A DNA stretch of 64,000 nt from Alcanivorax profundi (GTDB lineage: Bacteria > Pseudomonadota > Gammaproteobacteria > Pseudomonadales > Alcanivoracaceae): positions 206,084-270,083 of the forward strand of contig NZ_QYYA01000004.1 of the NCBI RefSeq assembly GCF_003597125.1, given 5' to 3'. Shown here piece after piece: positions 1-8,562 of this stretch (position 1 is the stretch's first letter; the number at the start of each line of letters is the position of its first letter). Under the pieces are notes generated by a model that saw only the letters and a program-made list of their open reading frames with translations, was not told where the DNA came from and did no database searches. The translations under genes were made by a program, and so were the position numbers.

Positions 1-384
1 CGGCGCAACGCCCTCTCGCTGCAAATCGAATCCTTCGGTTTCAAGAATGGTCTTCCCACAGATGCTGATTTTGTCTTCGACGTGCGCATTCTTCCCAATC
101 CACATTGGCATCCGGATCTGCGCCCTCTTACCGGACGCGACCAGGGGGTAATCGATTTTTTGCAAAAGCACGATATCAGCCACGACCTGCTGGATGACAT
201 CGCCACTTTTGTACAGAGATGGCTGACCGCCTTTGCCCACAGCGATCGGAGTTACGTCACAGTCGCGATCGGTTGTACAGGTGGCCAGCACCGTTCCGTC
301 TACATAACCGAGCAGCTGGCTGCTCGTCTACGCGAGCAAGGTATCACCTTGCAGGTCCGGCACCGCGAACTGGGATCCAGCTGA
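1..384 (+). CDS. rapZ: RNase adapter protein RapZ, C-terminal part (5' end lies outside the window)
   Basis: The reading frame is open from base 1 and ends at the TGA at 382-384, giving the last 127 residues. Visible RapZ marks are the [18 protein letters not shown] stretch, ILPNPHW, and the near-terminal [12 protein letters not shown] motif, all in the conserved C-terminal domain of the RapZ/YvcJ family. The N-terminal P-loop part is off the window. In enterobacteria RapZ binds the sRNA GlmZ and presents it to RNase E, controlling glucosamine-6-phosphate synthase. That role is family knowledge and is not shown here. The next gene, npr, begins directly after the stop codon, so the two are translated from one message, which is the usual rapZ-npr arrangement of the rpoN/ptsN region. 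Confidence 0.95.
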   Translation, partial: RRNALSLQIESFGFKNGLPTDADFVFDVRILPNPHWHPDLRPLTGRDQGVIDFLQKHDISHDLLDDIATFVQRWLTAFAHSDRSYVTVAIGCTGGQHRSVYITEQLAARLREQGITLQVRHRELGSS

Positions 385-654
385 ATGATCGAACAGTCCC
401 TGGATGTGATCAACAAACTTGGCCTGCACGCCCGCGCTGCTGCCAAGGTGGTCAGCGTGGCCTCACGCTATGACAGTGCTATCCACGTGCTTCACAAGGG
501 CAACCGCATTGATGCAAAAAGCATTATGGGGCTTCTTATGCTCGGCGCCGCCAAAGGCAGCCAGGTCACCTTCCAAGTCGAAGGCGATGACGAAGACGCA
601 GCCATGGCAGAACTGGAAGACCTGTTTGCAAGGATGTTCGACGAAGGAGAGTGA
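385..654 (+). CDS. ptsO: Phosphocarrier protein NPr (HPr-like, nitrogen PTS)
   Basis: This 89-residue HPr-family protein has the usual length. The phosphorylatable histidine is H15 in GLHARAA, and the regulatory-site serine position is occupied by S46 in AKSIMGLLML. NPr takes phosphate from EI-Ntr (PtsP) and passes it to EIIA-Ntr (PtsN), a signalling chain that affects potassium and carbon/nitrogen balance rather than sugar uptake. The ATG follows the rapZ stop with no gap, so translational coupling is likely. The 3' flank carries a heptad-repeat element before mgtE. Confidence 0.95.
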   Translation: MIEQSLDVINKLGLHARAAAKVVSVASRYDSAIHVLHKGNRIDAKSIMGLLMLGAAKGSQVTFQVEGDDEDAAMAELEDLFARMFDEGE

Positions 655-659
655 AAAAC

Positions 660-792
660 AGTTAACCGTGAATAGTGAACAGTTGAAAAATCAAGTACCA
701 CAGACTCTGAAGGACTGTTACTGTGTGGTCATCCCAGCCAAGCAGCAGCACGCTTTGTTTTCGCTGTTAACTCTTCACTGTTAACTGTTAAC
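660..792. repeat. Heptad-periodic element with facing ends between npr and mgtE
   Basis: Left arm, 660-687: four in-phase 7-mers AGTTAAC, CGTGAAT, AGTGAAC, AGTTGAA. Right arm, 765-792: TGTTAAC, TCTTCAC, TGTTAAC, TGTTAAC. The reverse complement of the right arm reads AGTTAAC AGTTAAC AGTGAAG AGTTAAC, so the arms face each other as an imperfect inverted repeat. The 77-base centre contains a weak hairpin (ACCACAG with CTGTGTGGT). No reading frame of interest lies inside. The same 7-bp periodicity recurs in several other spacers of this window. Confidence 0.7.
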
Positions 793-800
793 TGATTTCC

Positions 801-2165
801 ATGCCCGCCGACAGCAGCCGCAGCCAGCAACATCTCAAAGCCATCAACCGCGCACTGGCCAGCGGGACCTATACGCAGGTCCGGCAGCTGATCAACAACC
901 TGCCCGGCGCTGAAGCCGCCCACTTGATTGAGTCTTCCCCTCCACGAGAGCGGGAAATTCTCTGGCAGCTGCTCAGCAAGGAACAGGAAACCGAAGTCCT
1001 GCAGTATCTGGGCGAAGAGGTCCGGGTTGAGCTATTGCGCAACCTCAGCACCGATGAGCTGGTGTCGCTGGTTGAAGAACTGGATACCGACGACCTCGCT
1101 GATTTACTGCAAGAACTACCTGATCATGTCACCAGTCAGGTGATGGCCAGCCTCGACGAACAAAACCGCGAGCGGCTGGAGCACGTGATGAGCTACCCGG
1201 TGGATACCGCCGGGGGCCTGATGAACACCGATGTGATCACCGTGAGACCGGAGATCACTTTTGAAGTGGTTCAGCGCTATCTACGTTTGCGAGGCGATAT
1301 CCCTCGCACCACTGATAACCTGGCCGTAGTCAACCGGAAAAACCAGTTCATTGGGCTGTTGCCTCTCACCAAGGTGCTGATCAGCGATCCGGGCACTACT
1401 GTGCGCGAAGCCATGATCACCGATATTCAGTCGATCCCGGCCACCCTGCCTGCCCATGACGTCGCCAAGATCTTTGAGCGCCACGACTTGGTGACAGCCC
1501 CTGTCATCGACGACGAAGGCATGCTGGTAGGCCGTATCACCATTGATGACGTAGTAGACGTAATCATGGAAGAAGCCGACCACTCCTTAATGAGTATGGC
1601 GGGTCTGGACGATGACGAGGATACGTTCGGCTCGGTTTGGCAAACCGCCCGCCGCAGAGCGCTGTGGCTGGGTATCAACCTGCTGACCGCGTTGGCTGCC
1701 TCTGCCGTGATCGGCCTGTTCGAGGCGACGCTGGAAAAGGTGGTGGCCCTCGCTATCCTGATGCCGATCGTCGCCAGTATGGGCGGCATCGCCGGCAGCC
1801 AGACGCTGACGCTGGTGATTCGCGCCATGGCACTGGGACAGATTCAGTCCAACAACACCCGCTATCTGCTATTCAAGGAGCTATCTGTTGGCGCCATCAA
1901 TGGGTTGTTGTGGGCTACCGTGATTGGCATTACCGCCGGGTTGTGGTTCAGTGACGTAAGCATCGGCATCGTGATCAGCGTGGCCATGGTGATCAACCTG
2001 ATCATGGCCGCCTGTGCCGGTGCACTGCTGCCCATGATCATGAAAAAAATGGGTATCGACCCGGCCCTGGCCGGATCTGTAGTCCTCACCACTATCACCG
2101 ATATTGTTGGCTTCATGGCCTTCTTGGGCCTGGCTACCGTGCTGTATGCCAATTTGTTGGTGTGA
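801..2165 (+). CDS. mgtE: Magnesium transporter MgtE
   Basis: This 454-residue protein has the MgtE layout. A helical N domain (about residues 20-130) ends in the YPVDTAGGLM motif. A CBS pair follows (about 140-260) and then a five-helix membrane domain (about 280-454). The membrane part contains MPIVASMGGIAGSQTLTLV and the closing DPALAGSVVLTTITDIVGF, which carries the pore-lining aspartate region of the family. MgtE is a homodimeric Mg2+ channel in the inner membrane; Mg2+ bound at the N and CBS domains closes it. No clear ribosome binding site precedes the ATG at 801, but the N domain fits this start. A strong two-way terminator lies downstream. Confidence 0.95.
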   Translation: MPADSSRSQQHLKAINRALASGTYTQVRQLINNLPGAEAAHLIESSPPREREILWQLLSKEQETEVLQYLGEEVRVELLRNLSTDELVSLVEELDTDDLADLLQELPDHVTSQVMASLDEQNRERLEHVMSYPVDTAGGLMNTDVITVRPEITFEVVQRYLRLRGDIPRTTDNLAVVNRKNQFIGLLPLTKVLISDPGTTVREAMITDIQSIPATLPAHDVAKIFERHDLVTAPVIDDEGMLVGRITIDDVVDVIMEEADHSLMSMAGLDDDEDTFGSVWQTARRRALWLGINLLTALAASAVIGLFEATLEKVVALAILMPIVASMGGIAGSQTLTLVIRAMALGQIQSNNTRYLLFKELSVGAINGLLWATVIGITAGLWFSDVSIGIVISVAMVINLIMAACAGALLPMIMKKMGIDPALAGSVVLTTITDIVGFMAFLGLATVLYANLLV

Positions 2166-2272
2166 ACGGAGCCTCCCGAGTCTTTCATCCACTCTGGAAG
2201 GCGTTTCCGTTCTTCTAAATCACGAGAACTATTTTAGGTATTGCCTTCCTGTCAAGCGCAGCTAGCCGCTCA

Positions 2273-2312
2273 AACACAAAAGCCGAAAGGGGCTCCTTTC
2301 GGCTTTTGTGTT
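2273..2312. terminator. Bidirectional rho-independent terminator between mgtE and a convergent gene
   Basis: A perfect 18-bp stem (2273-2290 with 2295-2312) closes a GGCT loop. The stem core is AGCCGAAAGG, with A-rich sequence on the left and a T-rich run on the right, so it can end transcripts from both the plus-strand mgtE and the minus-strand gene at 2326. Confidence 0.9.
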
Positions 2313-2325
2313 GGCGTGGCACGAA

Positions 2326-3117
2326 TTATTCCGTAAATACCTGTTTGAATGATGCGTAATACGCACCCGCCAACAACGGGCCAGCAAGCAGCAACCCAAG
2401 AAAAAGCGGAATCGTTGCCACCATCACCAACACCGTCGCCACAATGCCATAGAGAATCAGCGGGAGCAGATTCGTCAGGCAGGCTTTAAAACTAAGCCCC
2501 AGCGCTTCACCCGGGCCCATATTGCCAAGGAAGACCAGCGGGATACTGAAGTAGAAAAGACAGCCAGCCGCCATCAGAAACAAGAACATGATCAGACCTG
2601 CCAATGCGATGGCGCCCCCGCCAATACCCACATCCGGTACTCTTCCCGCCTCCATGGCATTAAGCATGCTCACATCAAAACCGATGCTCAAAAACAGCAG
2701 CACCATCGCTACGATGAAAATGCCCACGTAGACCGCCAACTGCAACAACGCCAGGATCACCAATGGACCGGTTTTTTCTGAGAATCCGGCAAAAAGGTCA
2801 GCAAACTCCACACTGCCTTCGTTATCCAGCCGGTAGAACATTTTAACCAGCCCGGCATACAGCAGCGTCATCAAAAACATGGCCGCCAACCCACCGATAA
2901 AGGGGACGAACTGCACAGCCACATTCAGCAGCATGAGCACCACCAATGCGCCAATCATTACCCCCCAGTTGCCCGCCAGCATCGCCTTACCCTGGCCAAA
3001 CCAGCTCATGGCATCGCCCATAGACACTTTTTGGGCCGTACCGATAACCAGCTCTGCAGCCTGTGGCGGTACCGCCACATCGCTGGTCGGTTGTTGATAA
3101 GGATTCATTTCTGACAT
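2326..3117 (-). CDS. BPSS1780-like integral membrane protein
   Basis: Predicted 263 residues from the ATG at 3117, chosen because GGAGGG sits seven bases upstream; an in-frame start further out at 3156 would overlap pmbA and lacks this site. After a short soluble N-terminus (NPYQQPTSDVAVPPQ) come about six hydrophobic segments, including MIGALVVLMLLNVAVQF and LIMFLFLMAAGCLFYF. The pattern SWFGQGKAML, a run of membrane helices, then EFADLFAGF resembles the BPSS1780 family of uncharacterised bacterial membrane proteins. The function is unknown. The gene starts 25 bases after the pmbA stop and probably shares its transcript. Confidence 0.75.
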   Translation of the reverse strand: MSEMNPYQQPTSDVAVPPQAAELVIGTAQKVSMGDAMSWFGQGKAMLAGNWGVMIGALVVLMLLNVAVQFVPFIGGLAAMFLMTLLYAGLVKMFYRLDNEGSVEFADLFAGFSEKTGPLVILALLQLAVYVGIFIVAMVLLFLSIGFDVSMLNAMEAGRVPDVGIGGGAIALAGLIMFLFLMAAGCLFYFSIPLVFLGNMGPGEALGLSFKACLTNLLPLILYGIVATVLVMVATIPLFLGLLLAGPLLAGAYYASFKQVFTE

Positions 3118-3142
3118 GCTTTTTCCCTCCAATGGAAAGTTA

Positions 3143-4498
3143 TTATCGTCCTGCAATTTTCATGGGCGACAGCAGCAGAGAACCACAGGCGATGTTGCCG
3201 CGATAATCCACATCGGTGCCGCTACCCTGGATGCCACGTAGCATCTCCGCCAGATGACCGGCAATGGTGAATTCCTGTACCGGTGAAGTAATCCGCCCAT
3301 TCTCGAACAGGAAGCCACTGGCACCGCGAGAGTAATCCCCCGTCACCATATTCACCCCTTGCCCCATGACCTCGGTGATCAAGATCCCTTTGGGCACTCG
3401 GGCCATCAACGCTTCCAGAGACTCTCCAGTATCGGTGACGCGCAAGTTGCGAACACCACCGCCATTGCCGGTCGGAGACATGCCAAGACGTCGACTGGCA
3501 TACAGACTCAAGGCAAAGGAGGTCAGGATGCCGTCTTCCACAAAGGCCTGCTCGCCGGTAGGCAAACCGTCACCATCGAAGGGCGACGACGCATTGCCTG
3601 CAGGCAGGTGCGGGTGTTCACTGAGGGTAAAGCCCGCAGGCAGCACCGCCTTGCCAAGGCTGTCTTGCAAAAAAGAGCTGCGACGATAAATGGCGCCACC
3701 ACTGATTCCGGACACCAGATGGCCAAGCAAGCCCGATGCCACTTCCGGGGCAAAAATGACAGGCAATTCACCGGTTTCCGGAATCACCGCCCCCAGGCGT
3801 GACAGTGCCCGCTCCCGGGACATCTGTCCTACGGTTTCAGCATCCGCCAGCTTCTCGCCAATACGCCCACCGTCGTACCAGTAATCCCGTTGCATTCCGT
3901 CATCGTCTTCCGCGACCACGCTGCATACGCGGCTGTGGTGGGTGCCGCGATAGCCGTGCAGGAAACCTTCCGAGGTTGCGAACACGCGCAGGCTGGCACC
4001 GCTGTTAATGGAGGCACCTTCCGAATTGACGATACGGCTATCGTCACGGGCCACCTTTTCGCACGCCATGGCTTCGTCGATCGCTCTGCCAGTGTCCATC
4101 TCCCATGGGTGATACAGGTCCAGTTCAGGAATATCACGGGCCAGTTGGTCCGCCGGCGCCAGCCCCGCATGCTTGTCAGCTTCGGTGTAGCGCGCAATGG
4201 CAGAGGCCGCTTTCAGGGTGTCACGCAGGCTGTCGCGATTGTCGTCCGAGCTGCTCGCATGTCCCTTGCACAACCCCTGGAACACGGTGACAGAAACGCC
4301 TCTGTCGCGGTGAAACTCGACCGTTTCCACCTCGCCCTGCCGCACGTTGACCGAAAAGCCCTGACTGAGGCTGACATTCACCTCAACCCCGTCCAGCCCC
4401 AGCCGTTTTCCCTCTTCCAGCACCCAGGCAGCGGTATCCTGCGCCTGCTGAAGTTGTGCCATGTCGAGTGCCGCTGTCGTTGCGGAGGAATCAGACAT
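3143..4498 (-). CDS. pmbA: Metalloprotease subunit PmbA/TldE
   Basis: The product is 451 residues, the normal length of PmbA (TldE). Family marks are the central SGASLRVFAT and GLLGHLVSGISGGAIYRRSSFL segments and the C-terminal NMVTGDYSRGASGFLFENG block. PmbA forms a heterodimer with TldD. In E. coli the pair matures microcin B17 and degrades the antitoxin CcdA. PmbA lacks the HExxxH zinc motif, which TldD supplies; that motif is present in the tldD gene 2.6 kb away. The gene is divergent from yjgA with only 41 bases between starts, so both promoters must be packed there or lie further out. Confidence 0.95.
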   Translation of the reverse strand: MSDSSATTAALDMAQLQQAQDTAAWVLEEGKRLGLDGVEVNVSLSQGFSVNVRQGEVETVEFHRDRGVSVTVFQGLCKGHASSSDDNRDSLRDTLKAASAIARYTEADKHAGLAPADQLARDIPELDLYHPWEMDTGRAIDEAMACEKVARDDSRIVNSEGASINSGASLRVFATSEGFLHGYRGTHHSRVCSVVAEDDDGMQRDYWYDGGRIGEKLADAETVGQMSRERALSRLGAVIPETGELPVIFAPEVASGLLGHLVSGISGGAIYRRSSFLQDSLGKAVLPAGFTLSEHPHLPAGNASSPFDGDGLPTGEQAFVEDGILTSFALSLYASRRLGMSPTGNGGGVRNLRVTDTGESLEALMARVPKGILITEVMGQGVNMVTGDYSRGASGFLFENGRITSPVQEFTIAGHLAEMLRGIQGSGTDVDYRGNIACGSLLLSPMKIAGR

Positions 4499-4539
4499 AA
4501 AATAGCGCTTCCCTTACCCATTAATTCAAGTGAAGTCAG

Positions 4540-5079
4540 ATGACCGAGTATAACGACGACCCGTACACCAGCAAATCCGAGCAGAAACGGGATGACCTGG
4601 CCCTGCAGGAGCTCGGGCAGTCGCTGATGGCGCTCAAGCAGACCGAACTGGATCGCCTGCCCCTGAGCGACGGCCTCAAAAAAGGTCTTGAAGAAGCCCG
4701 CCGCATCACCAGCAACGAAGCCCGCCGCCGACATTCGCTGTACATCGGTCGTCTGGTCCGGGAATCCAACAGCGAACAGATTGTACAAGCACTGGAGGCG
4801 CTTCAGGATCCGTTCCGCCAGCAACGGCTCACCAATTGGGTAGAGCAGATCGTTGGCTGCGAACAACCCCGTGAAGCAGATGCCACCGTGCAGCAAATTC
4901 TGGACTTCTTTCCCCATGGGGATCGCCAGCAAATGCGCAACCTGACCCGCAATGCGCTCAAGGCTCGCCTCGCCGACCCGGCCAATGCCAGCCCGGGAGA
5001 AAAAGAGAAGTTCAAACGCGAACGCCGCAAGCTGATGAATTACCTGAATCAGCTGGACAAAACCGTGCCCCTGTTTTGA
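4540..5079 (+). CDS. yjgA: Ribosome-associated protein YjgA (DarP, DUF615)
   Basis: The 179-residue basic protein matches the DUF615 family: an N-terminal PYTSKSEQKRDDLALQELG, a central ITSNEARRRHSLYIGRLVR, and a C-terminal REKEKFKRERR-like basic helix ending at LNQLDKTVPLF. In E. coli this protein binds late 50S precursors and helps peptidyl-transferase-centre maturation. Its placement back-to-back with pmbA is conserved in gammaproteobacteria. It is the only plus-strand gene between 2.3 and 16.3 kb. Confidence 0.92.
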   Translation: MTEYNDDPYTSKSEQKRDDLALQELGQSLMALKQTELDRLPLSDGLKKGLEEARRITSNEARRRHSLYIGRLVRESNSEQIVQALEALQDPFRQQRLTNWVEQIVGCEQPREADATVQQILDFFPHGDRQQMRNLTRNALKARLADPANASPGEKEKFKRERRKLMNYLNQLDKTVPLF

Positions 5080-5136
5080 ACCGAGCCCTACAGCCGCCCG
5101 TGCAGAAGTGCCCTCCAGCACCTGCCGGGCGCACCG

Positions 5137-6642
5137 TCAGGGCTTGTGCAATGCTGGCGTTTCGAGACTTTGCCACCAGCCCAGGAAGCTGTGACCAACC
5201 GCCTTCTGGGGTAATGAGCGCTCATGCTCGTCAAACCCCTGCTCTTCTTCCATCCGCGATACTTTCGCCTGCGCCGCCGAGAACCAGGCATCCGGATCAT
5301 TCACGCCGGCACTCATTCCCTCTCCATACAGCGCCTTGCTAAACCAGGTGCGCTCAGAATCATCACCGCACCCAAAAGACGTACGGTCTGTTGCTGCAGA
5401 CGAGAACACGACTCTCTCAGGCGCCGCCAACGCGTCCACCCAGTGCCCGGAATAACAGGCTGAAACAACCACCCACTGGTGTTTAACCGCCAAACTGTTC
5501 AACCAGTTCTTTGCGTCATCGACTGCCAGGTTGTTAAGCCGAAGGTTATGGGTATCAAGAACCAGATCACCATTTACGGCCCCGTGACTGACAAAATGGA
5601 TTAACAGCAAGTCTTCCGCTGGATCCATCAACGCATCCAGGGCGTTAAGACTTTCCCGCACACTGGTCCGTGTCGCCAAAGGCAATTCATCGCTGCCTCC
5701 ATTTACCAGCAGAATCTGCCGGCGCTTCAGGTCGAGCACAGAACTGAGCCGGGAAGAGACCCAACCGACTTCTCGCTGGAAGACTCCTTCCGTACCGTCC
5801 CCCCCCACCGCCAGGAAGTAAACATCCCGGACACCGGGACGCTGTGGCGCCAATGAAGACAAGGCTGACTGCAAGCGACTGGATTCGGTATACAGACGAG
5901 CCTCCATACCTGCTGCCTGTTGCTGCCGGCGTTGCCGATATGCCTTCTCACTAAGGTAATATTTGCCCCGCACGAAGTACCCATTCTCCAGCGTCGGCTG
6001 GGCACCAGCCTCACCCGGAATCACCCTGACACCCGGACCTTCGGCTTGTCCGTACTCAAACCCGGCACGAATGATGACGCCATCCGGGCGGGTCAACTCA
6101 CCTTGCCCGTGAAAATCAAAGTCAAGAAATGGGCCGCTATACTGATAACCTTCCTCGTTACGATAGGTACCCTCGGTAATCTCACCCTCAGAGTAGCGCC
6201 CCTCGTATTGCTCCCCTTCCTCAGTTACCCACAGCCCGTCACCATGGGGCAGGAAGTCCTGAAACTCGCCCTGATAGGAATCCTCTTCCCCAAAGGTCAT
6301 CACCCCGGCAACAAGCTCGCCTTCCCGGAAGGTGCCCTGAAAATGCTCATCACCGCAAATCAGGCTTCCCTCACCATGCAGCACCCCTTCGACAAAAGCG
6401 CCCTCCATGACACAACCATCCTGTAACTCAAGTCGACCTTGACCGGTCATCAAGCCAGCGCGGAACTCCCCCTCGTAACGGCGGCCATCAGGCCAGCGCA
6501 GTTCGCCGTATCCGTGGAAAAGATTATCTTGAATTTCACCGTCATAGACCGCCCCATCGGGCAGCTTCACATCGGCAGGCATAGGCCCGGGGTCGCAAGC
6601 CGCCAGCCCCAGGGCCAGTACGACTACGCCAAGGTTTCGCAT
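5137..6642 (-). CDS. Lipoprotein with MORN repeats and a C13 (legumain/caspase-like) peptidase domain
   Basis: The start at 6642 gives 501 residues and a clean lipoprotein signal with lipobox LAAC (Cys16); upstream in-frame starts would destroy it. Residues about 30-205 form seven to eight MORN-type repeats (for example YDGEIQDNLFHGYGEL, YEGEFRAGLMTGQGRL, YSGPFLDFDFHGQGEL). A basic linker follows (about 225-265). Residues about 270-470 fit peptidase family C13, with the catalytic dyad visible as His353 in HFVSHGA and Cys396 in VVSACYSG. MORN repeats often bind lipids or other proteins, and C13 enzymes cut after Asn/Asp or transfer peptides such as GPI anchors. The substrate here is unknown. 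As a lipoprotein it should face the periplasm. It ends 494 bases before no other gene of its class; its neighbours are a cNMP-domain gene and the tldD/pmbA protease genes. Confidence 0.85.
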   Translation of the reverse strand: MRNLGVVVLALGLAACDPGPMPADVKLPDGAVYDGEIQDNLFHGYGELRWPDGRRYEGEFRAGLMTGQGRLELQDGCVMEGAFVEGVLHGEGSLICGDEHFQGTFREGELVAGVMTFGEEDSYQGEFQDFLPHGDGLWVTEEGEQYEGRYSEGEITEGTYRNEEGYQYSGPFLDFDFHGQGELTRPDGVIIRAGFEYGQAEGPGVRVIPGEAGAQPTLENGYFVRGKYYLSEKAYRQRRQQQAAGMEARLYTESSRLQSALSSLAPQRPGVRDVYFLAVGGDGTEGVFQREVGWVSSRLSSVLDLKRRQILLVNGGSDELPLATRTSVRESLNALDALMDPAEDLLLIHFVSHGAVNGDLVLDTHNLRLNNLAVDDAKNWLNSLAVKHQWVVVSACYSGHWVDALAAPERVVFSSAATDRTSFGCGDDSERTWFSKALYGEGMSAGVNDPDAWFSAAQAKVSRMEEEQGFDEHERSLPQKAVGHSFLGWWQSLETPALHKP

Positions 6643-6664
6643 AAGGGTTCCTGTAAAGACCGGT

Positions 6665-7126
6665 TCAACCAACCGGTAATTTGAACTGGGCCAACTGGGA
6701 GGACGTCCGGCGCAGGTGGACACAGAGTAGCTTGGCAATGTTCTCCATCACCAAGCTAACGGCGTTGGGGCTGCGGCGCCGGAGTTGATCCAGGCCCTTT
6801 CGGGTGAGCACAATCAGCGTGGCGTCTTCGGCAGCCCTGACCGTGGCCGAACGAGGCTCATGATCCACCAGCGCCATTTCACCCATGGAATCACCGGGGC
6901 GCAGATGGGCGATCACTACTTCGCCACCTTCCACATTCTGCTTAACGATATCCAGGCAACCCCGTACCACAAAGCAGACAAAATCACTGCGGTCACCCTC
7001 CCGGCAGACCGTTTCGCCAACCGGTACGCGGTTGACGAATACCAGTTTTTCCAGAAGCCGTAATTCCTCTTCGCTGAGGCCGGTAAACAGGCGCATACGC
7101 GACAGAATATCAATCACCTGAGACAT
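6665..7126 (-). CDS. Stand-alone cyclic-nucleotide-binding-domain protein
   Basis: The ATG at 7126 overlaps the tldD stop by one base (TGATG) and gives 153 residues, nearly all one cNMP-binding domain. The phosphate-binding cassette is PGDSMGEMALVDHEPRSATV, with G82-E83 and R92-S93 in the positions that hold the ribose and phosphate in CRP-type folds. There is no helix-turn-helix, kinase or channel segment, so it cannot be a CRP-type transcription factor on its own. The coupling to tldD implies co-translation. The ligand and partner are unknown. Confidence 0.85.
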   Translation of the reverse strand: MSQVIDILSRMRLFTGLSEEELRLLEKLVFVNRVPVGETVCREGDRSDFVCFVVRGCLDIVKQNVEGGEVVIAHLRPGDSMGEMALVDHEPRSATVRAAEDATLIVLTRKGLDQLRRRSPNAVSLVMENIAKLLCVHLRRTSSQLAQFKLPVG

Positions 7127-8562
7127 CAGGCGGTTCCTCCCACCGTCAGGGCGTCCACCCGCAGCGTAGGCTGGCCTACACCCACCGGGACAGACTGGCC
7201 ATCCTTGCCACATACCCCAATGCCGGAATCCAGGGCCAGGTCGTTACCGACCATGGAAATGCGCCCCATGACTTCCGCACCACTGCCGATCAAGGTGGCT
7301 CCCTTGACCGGACACACAATCTTGCCTTTTTCTACCAGGTACGCCTCGGTAGTCGAAAACACGAAACGACCAGAGGTAATATCCACTTGCCCACCGCCGA
7401 AATTAACGGCATAGATGCCCCGATCCAGGCTCGCTACGATTTCTTCCGGGTGAGTTTCTCCCGGCAGCATGTAGGTGTTGGTCATGCGTGGCATGGGCAA
7501 GTGGGCATAGGATTCCCGGCGCCCATTCCCGGTCGGTGACACCCCCATCAGCCGTGCATTGGTCTTGTCTTGCATGTAACCGACCAGTTTGCCGTTTTCA
7601 ATCAGGGTATTGCAGGCGGAGGGGGTTCCTTCATCGTCCACCGTCAGGGAGCCACGACGATCCAGCATGGTGCCGTCATCCACCACGGTACACAGCGGTG
7701 ATGCCACCTGCTGCCCCATTTTTTTGGCAAACATGGAGGTACCCTTGCGGTTAAAGTCCCCCTCCAACCCGTGCCCAACCGCTTCATGCAGCAAGACCCC
7801 GGGCCAGCCAGGGCCCAGCACCACAGGCATGGTGCCCGCCGGCCCCGGCTGGGCTTCAAGATTCAACAAAGCCCCGCGGACCGCTTCCCTGGCCCAGGTC
7901 TCAAAGCGGTTTTCCTGTAGCAGCCAGTCGTAACTGACACGCCCGCCTCCCCCTGCGCTGCCTCGCTCACGACGTCCGTTGCGCTCGGCAATCACACTGA
8001 CATTACAGCGGATCAAGGGACGGACATCGGCCGCCAGGGTGCCATCACTGGCCACCACCATGATCACATCCTGCACCGCGCTCAGACTGGCGGTGACCTC
8101 GACAATCGCCGGGTCCAGGGATCGTGCTAACGCGTCCAGACGCTGTAGTAGCGCCACTTTTTCTTCTGCCGGCCAGGCCAGCAACGGATCCAGTGCCGCA
8201 TAGCGTAAAGGGGCCCCTCGGCGGCTGAGCTGCACGCTGCGGTCCTGCCCCTGACGGGTAATCGCCCGGGCGGCACCACTGGCCTGCTGCAACGCCTGCA
8301 GGGTGATGTCATCACTGTAGGCAAAGCCGGTCTTGTCGCCCTGAACGATACGTACCCCTGCGCCCCGCTCAGTATTAAAACTGGCATCACGAACAATACC
8401 GTCTTCCAATACCCAGGCCTCGTGGCGACTGTGCTGGAAATAGATATCCGCATAATCCGCCTGCCCCGTCAGCTTGCCGTTCAGCAGGGCTTCCAGCTGA
8501 CCGGTCTGCAAATCGGCAGGGGCCAGCAGGATGGACTCGGCAATGGACAGGCTATCGTTCAT
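7126..8562 (-). CDS. tldD: Metalloprotease subunit TldD
   Basis: This 478-residue protein has the zinc motif HExxxH as H259-E260-A-V-G-H264 within the [13 protein letters not shown] block typical of TldD. The C-terminal glycine-rich strand region ([20 protein letters not shown]) is also conserved. TldD is the catalytic half of the TldD/TldE protease that degrades unfolded peptides through a narrow channel. Its start overlaps the end of the upstream amidase gene by 11 bases, and its stop overlaps the cNMP gene start. The partner gene pmbA is transcribed in the same direction further left. Confidence 0.96.
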   Translation of the reverse strand: MNDSLSIAESILLAPADLQTGQLEALLNGKLTGQADYADIYFQHSRHEAWVLEDGIVRDASFNTERGAGVRIVQGDKTGFAYSDDITLQALQQASGAARAITRQGQDRSVQLSRRGAPLRYAALDPLLAWPAEEKVALLQRLDALARSLDPAIVEVTASLSAVQDVIMVVASDGTLAADVRPLIRCNVSVIAERNGRRERGSAGGGGRVSYDWLLQENRFETWAREAVRGALLNLEAQPGPAGTMPVVLGPGWPGVLLHEAVGHGLEGDFNRKGTSMFAKKMGQQVASPLCTVVDDGTMLDRRGSLTVDDEGTPSACNTLIENGKLVGYMQDKTNARLMGVSPTGNGRRESYAHLPMPRMTNTYMLPGETHPEEIVASLDRGIYAVNFGGGQVDITSGRFVFSTTEAYLVEKGKIVCPVKGATLIGSGAEVMGRISMVGNDLALDSGIGVCGKDGQSVPVGVGQPTLRVDALTVGGTA

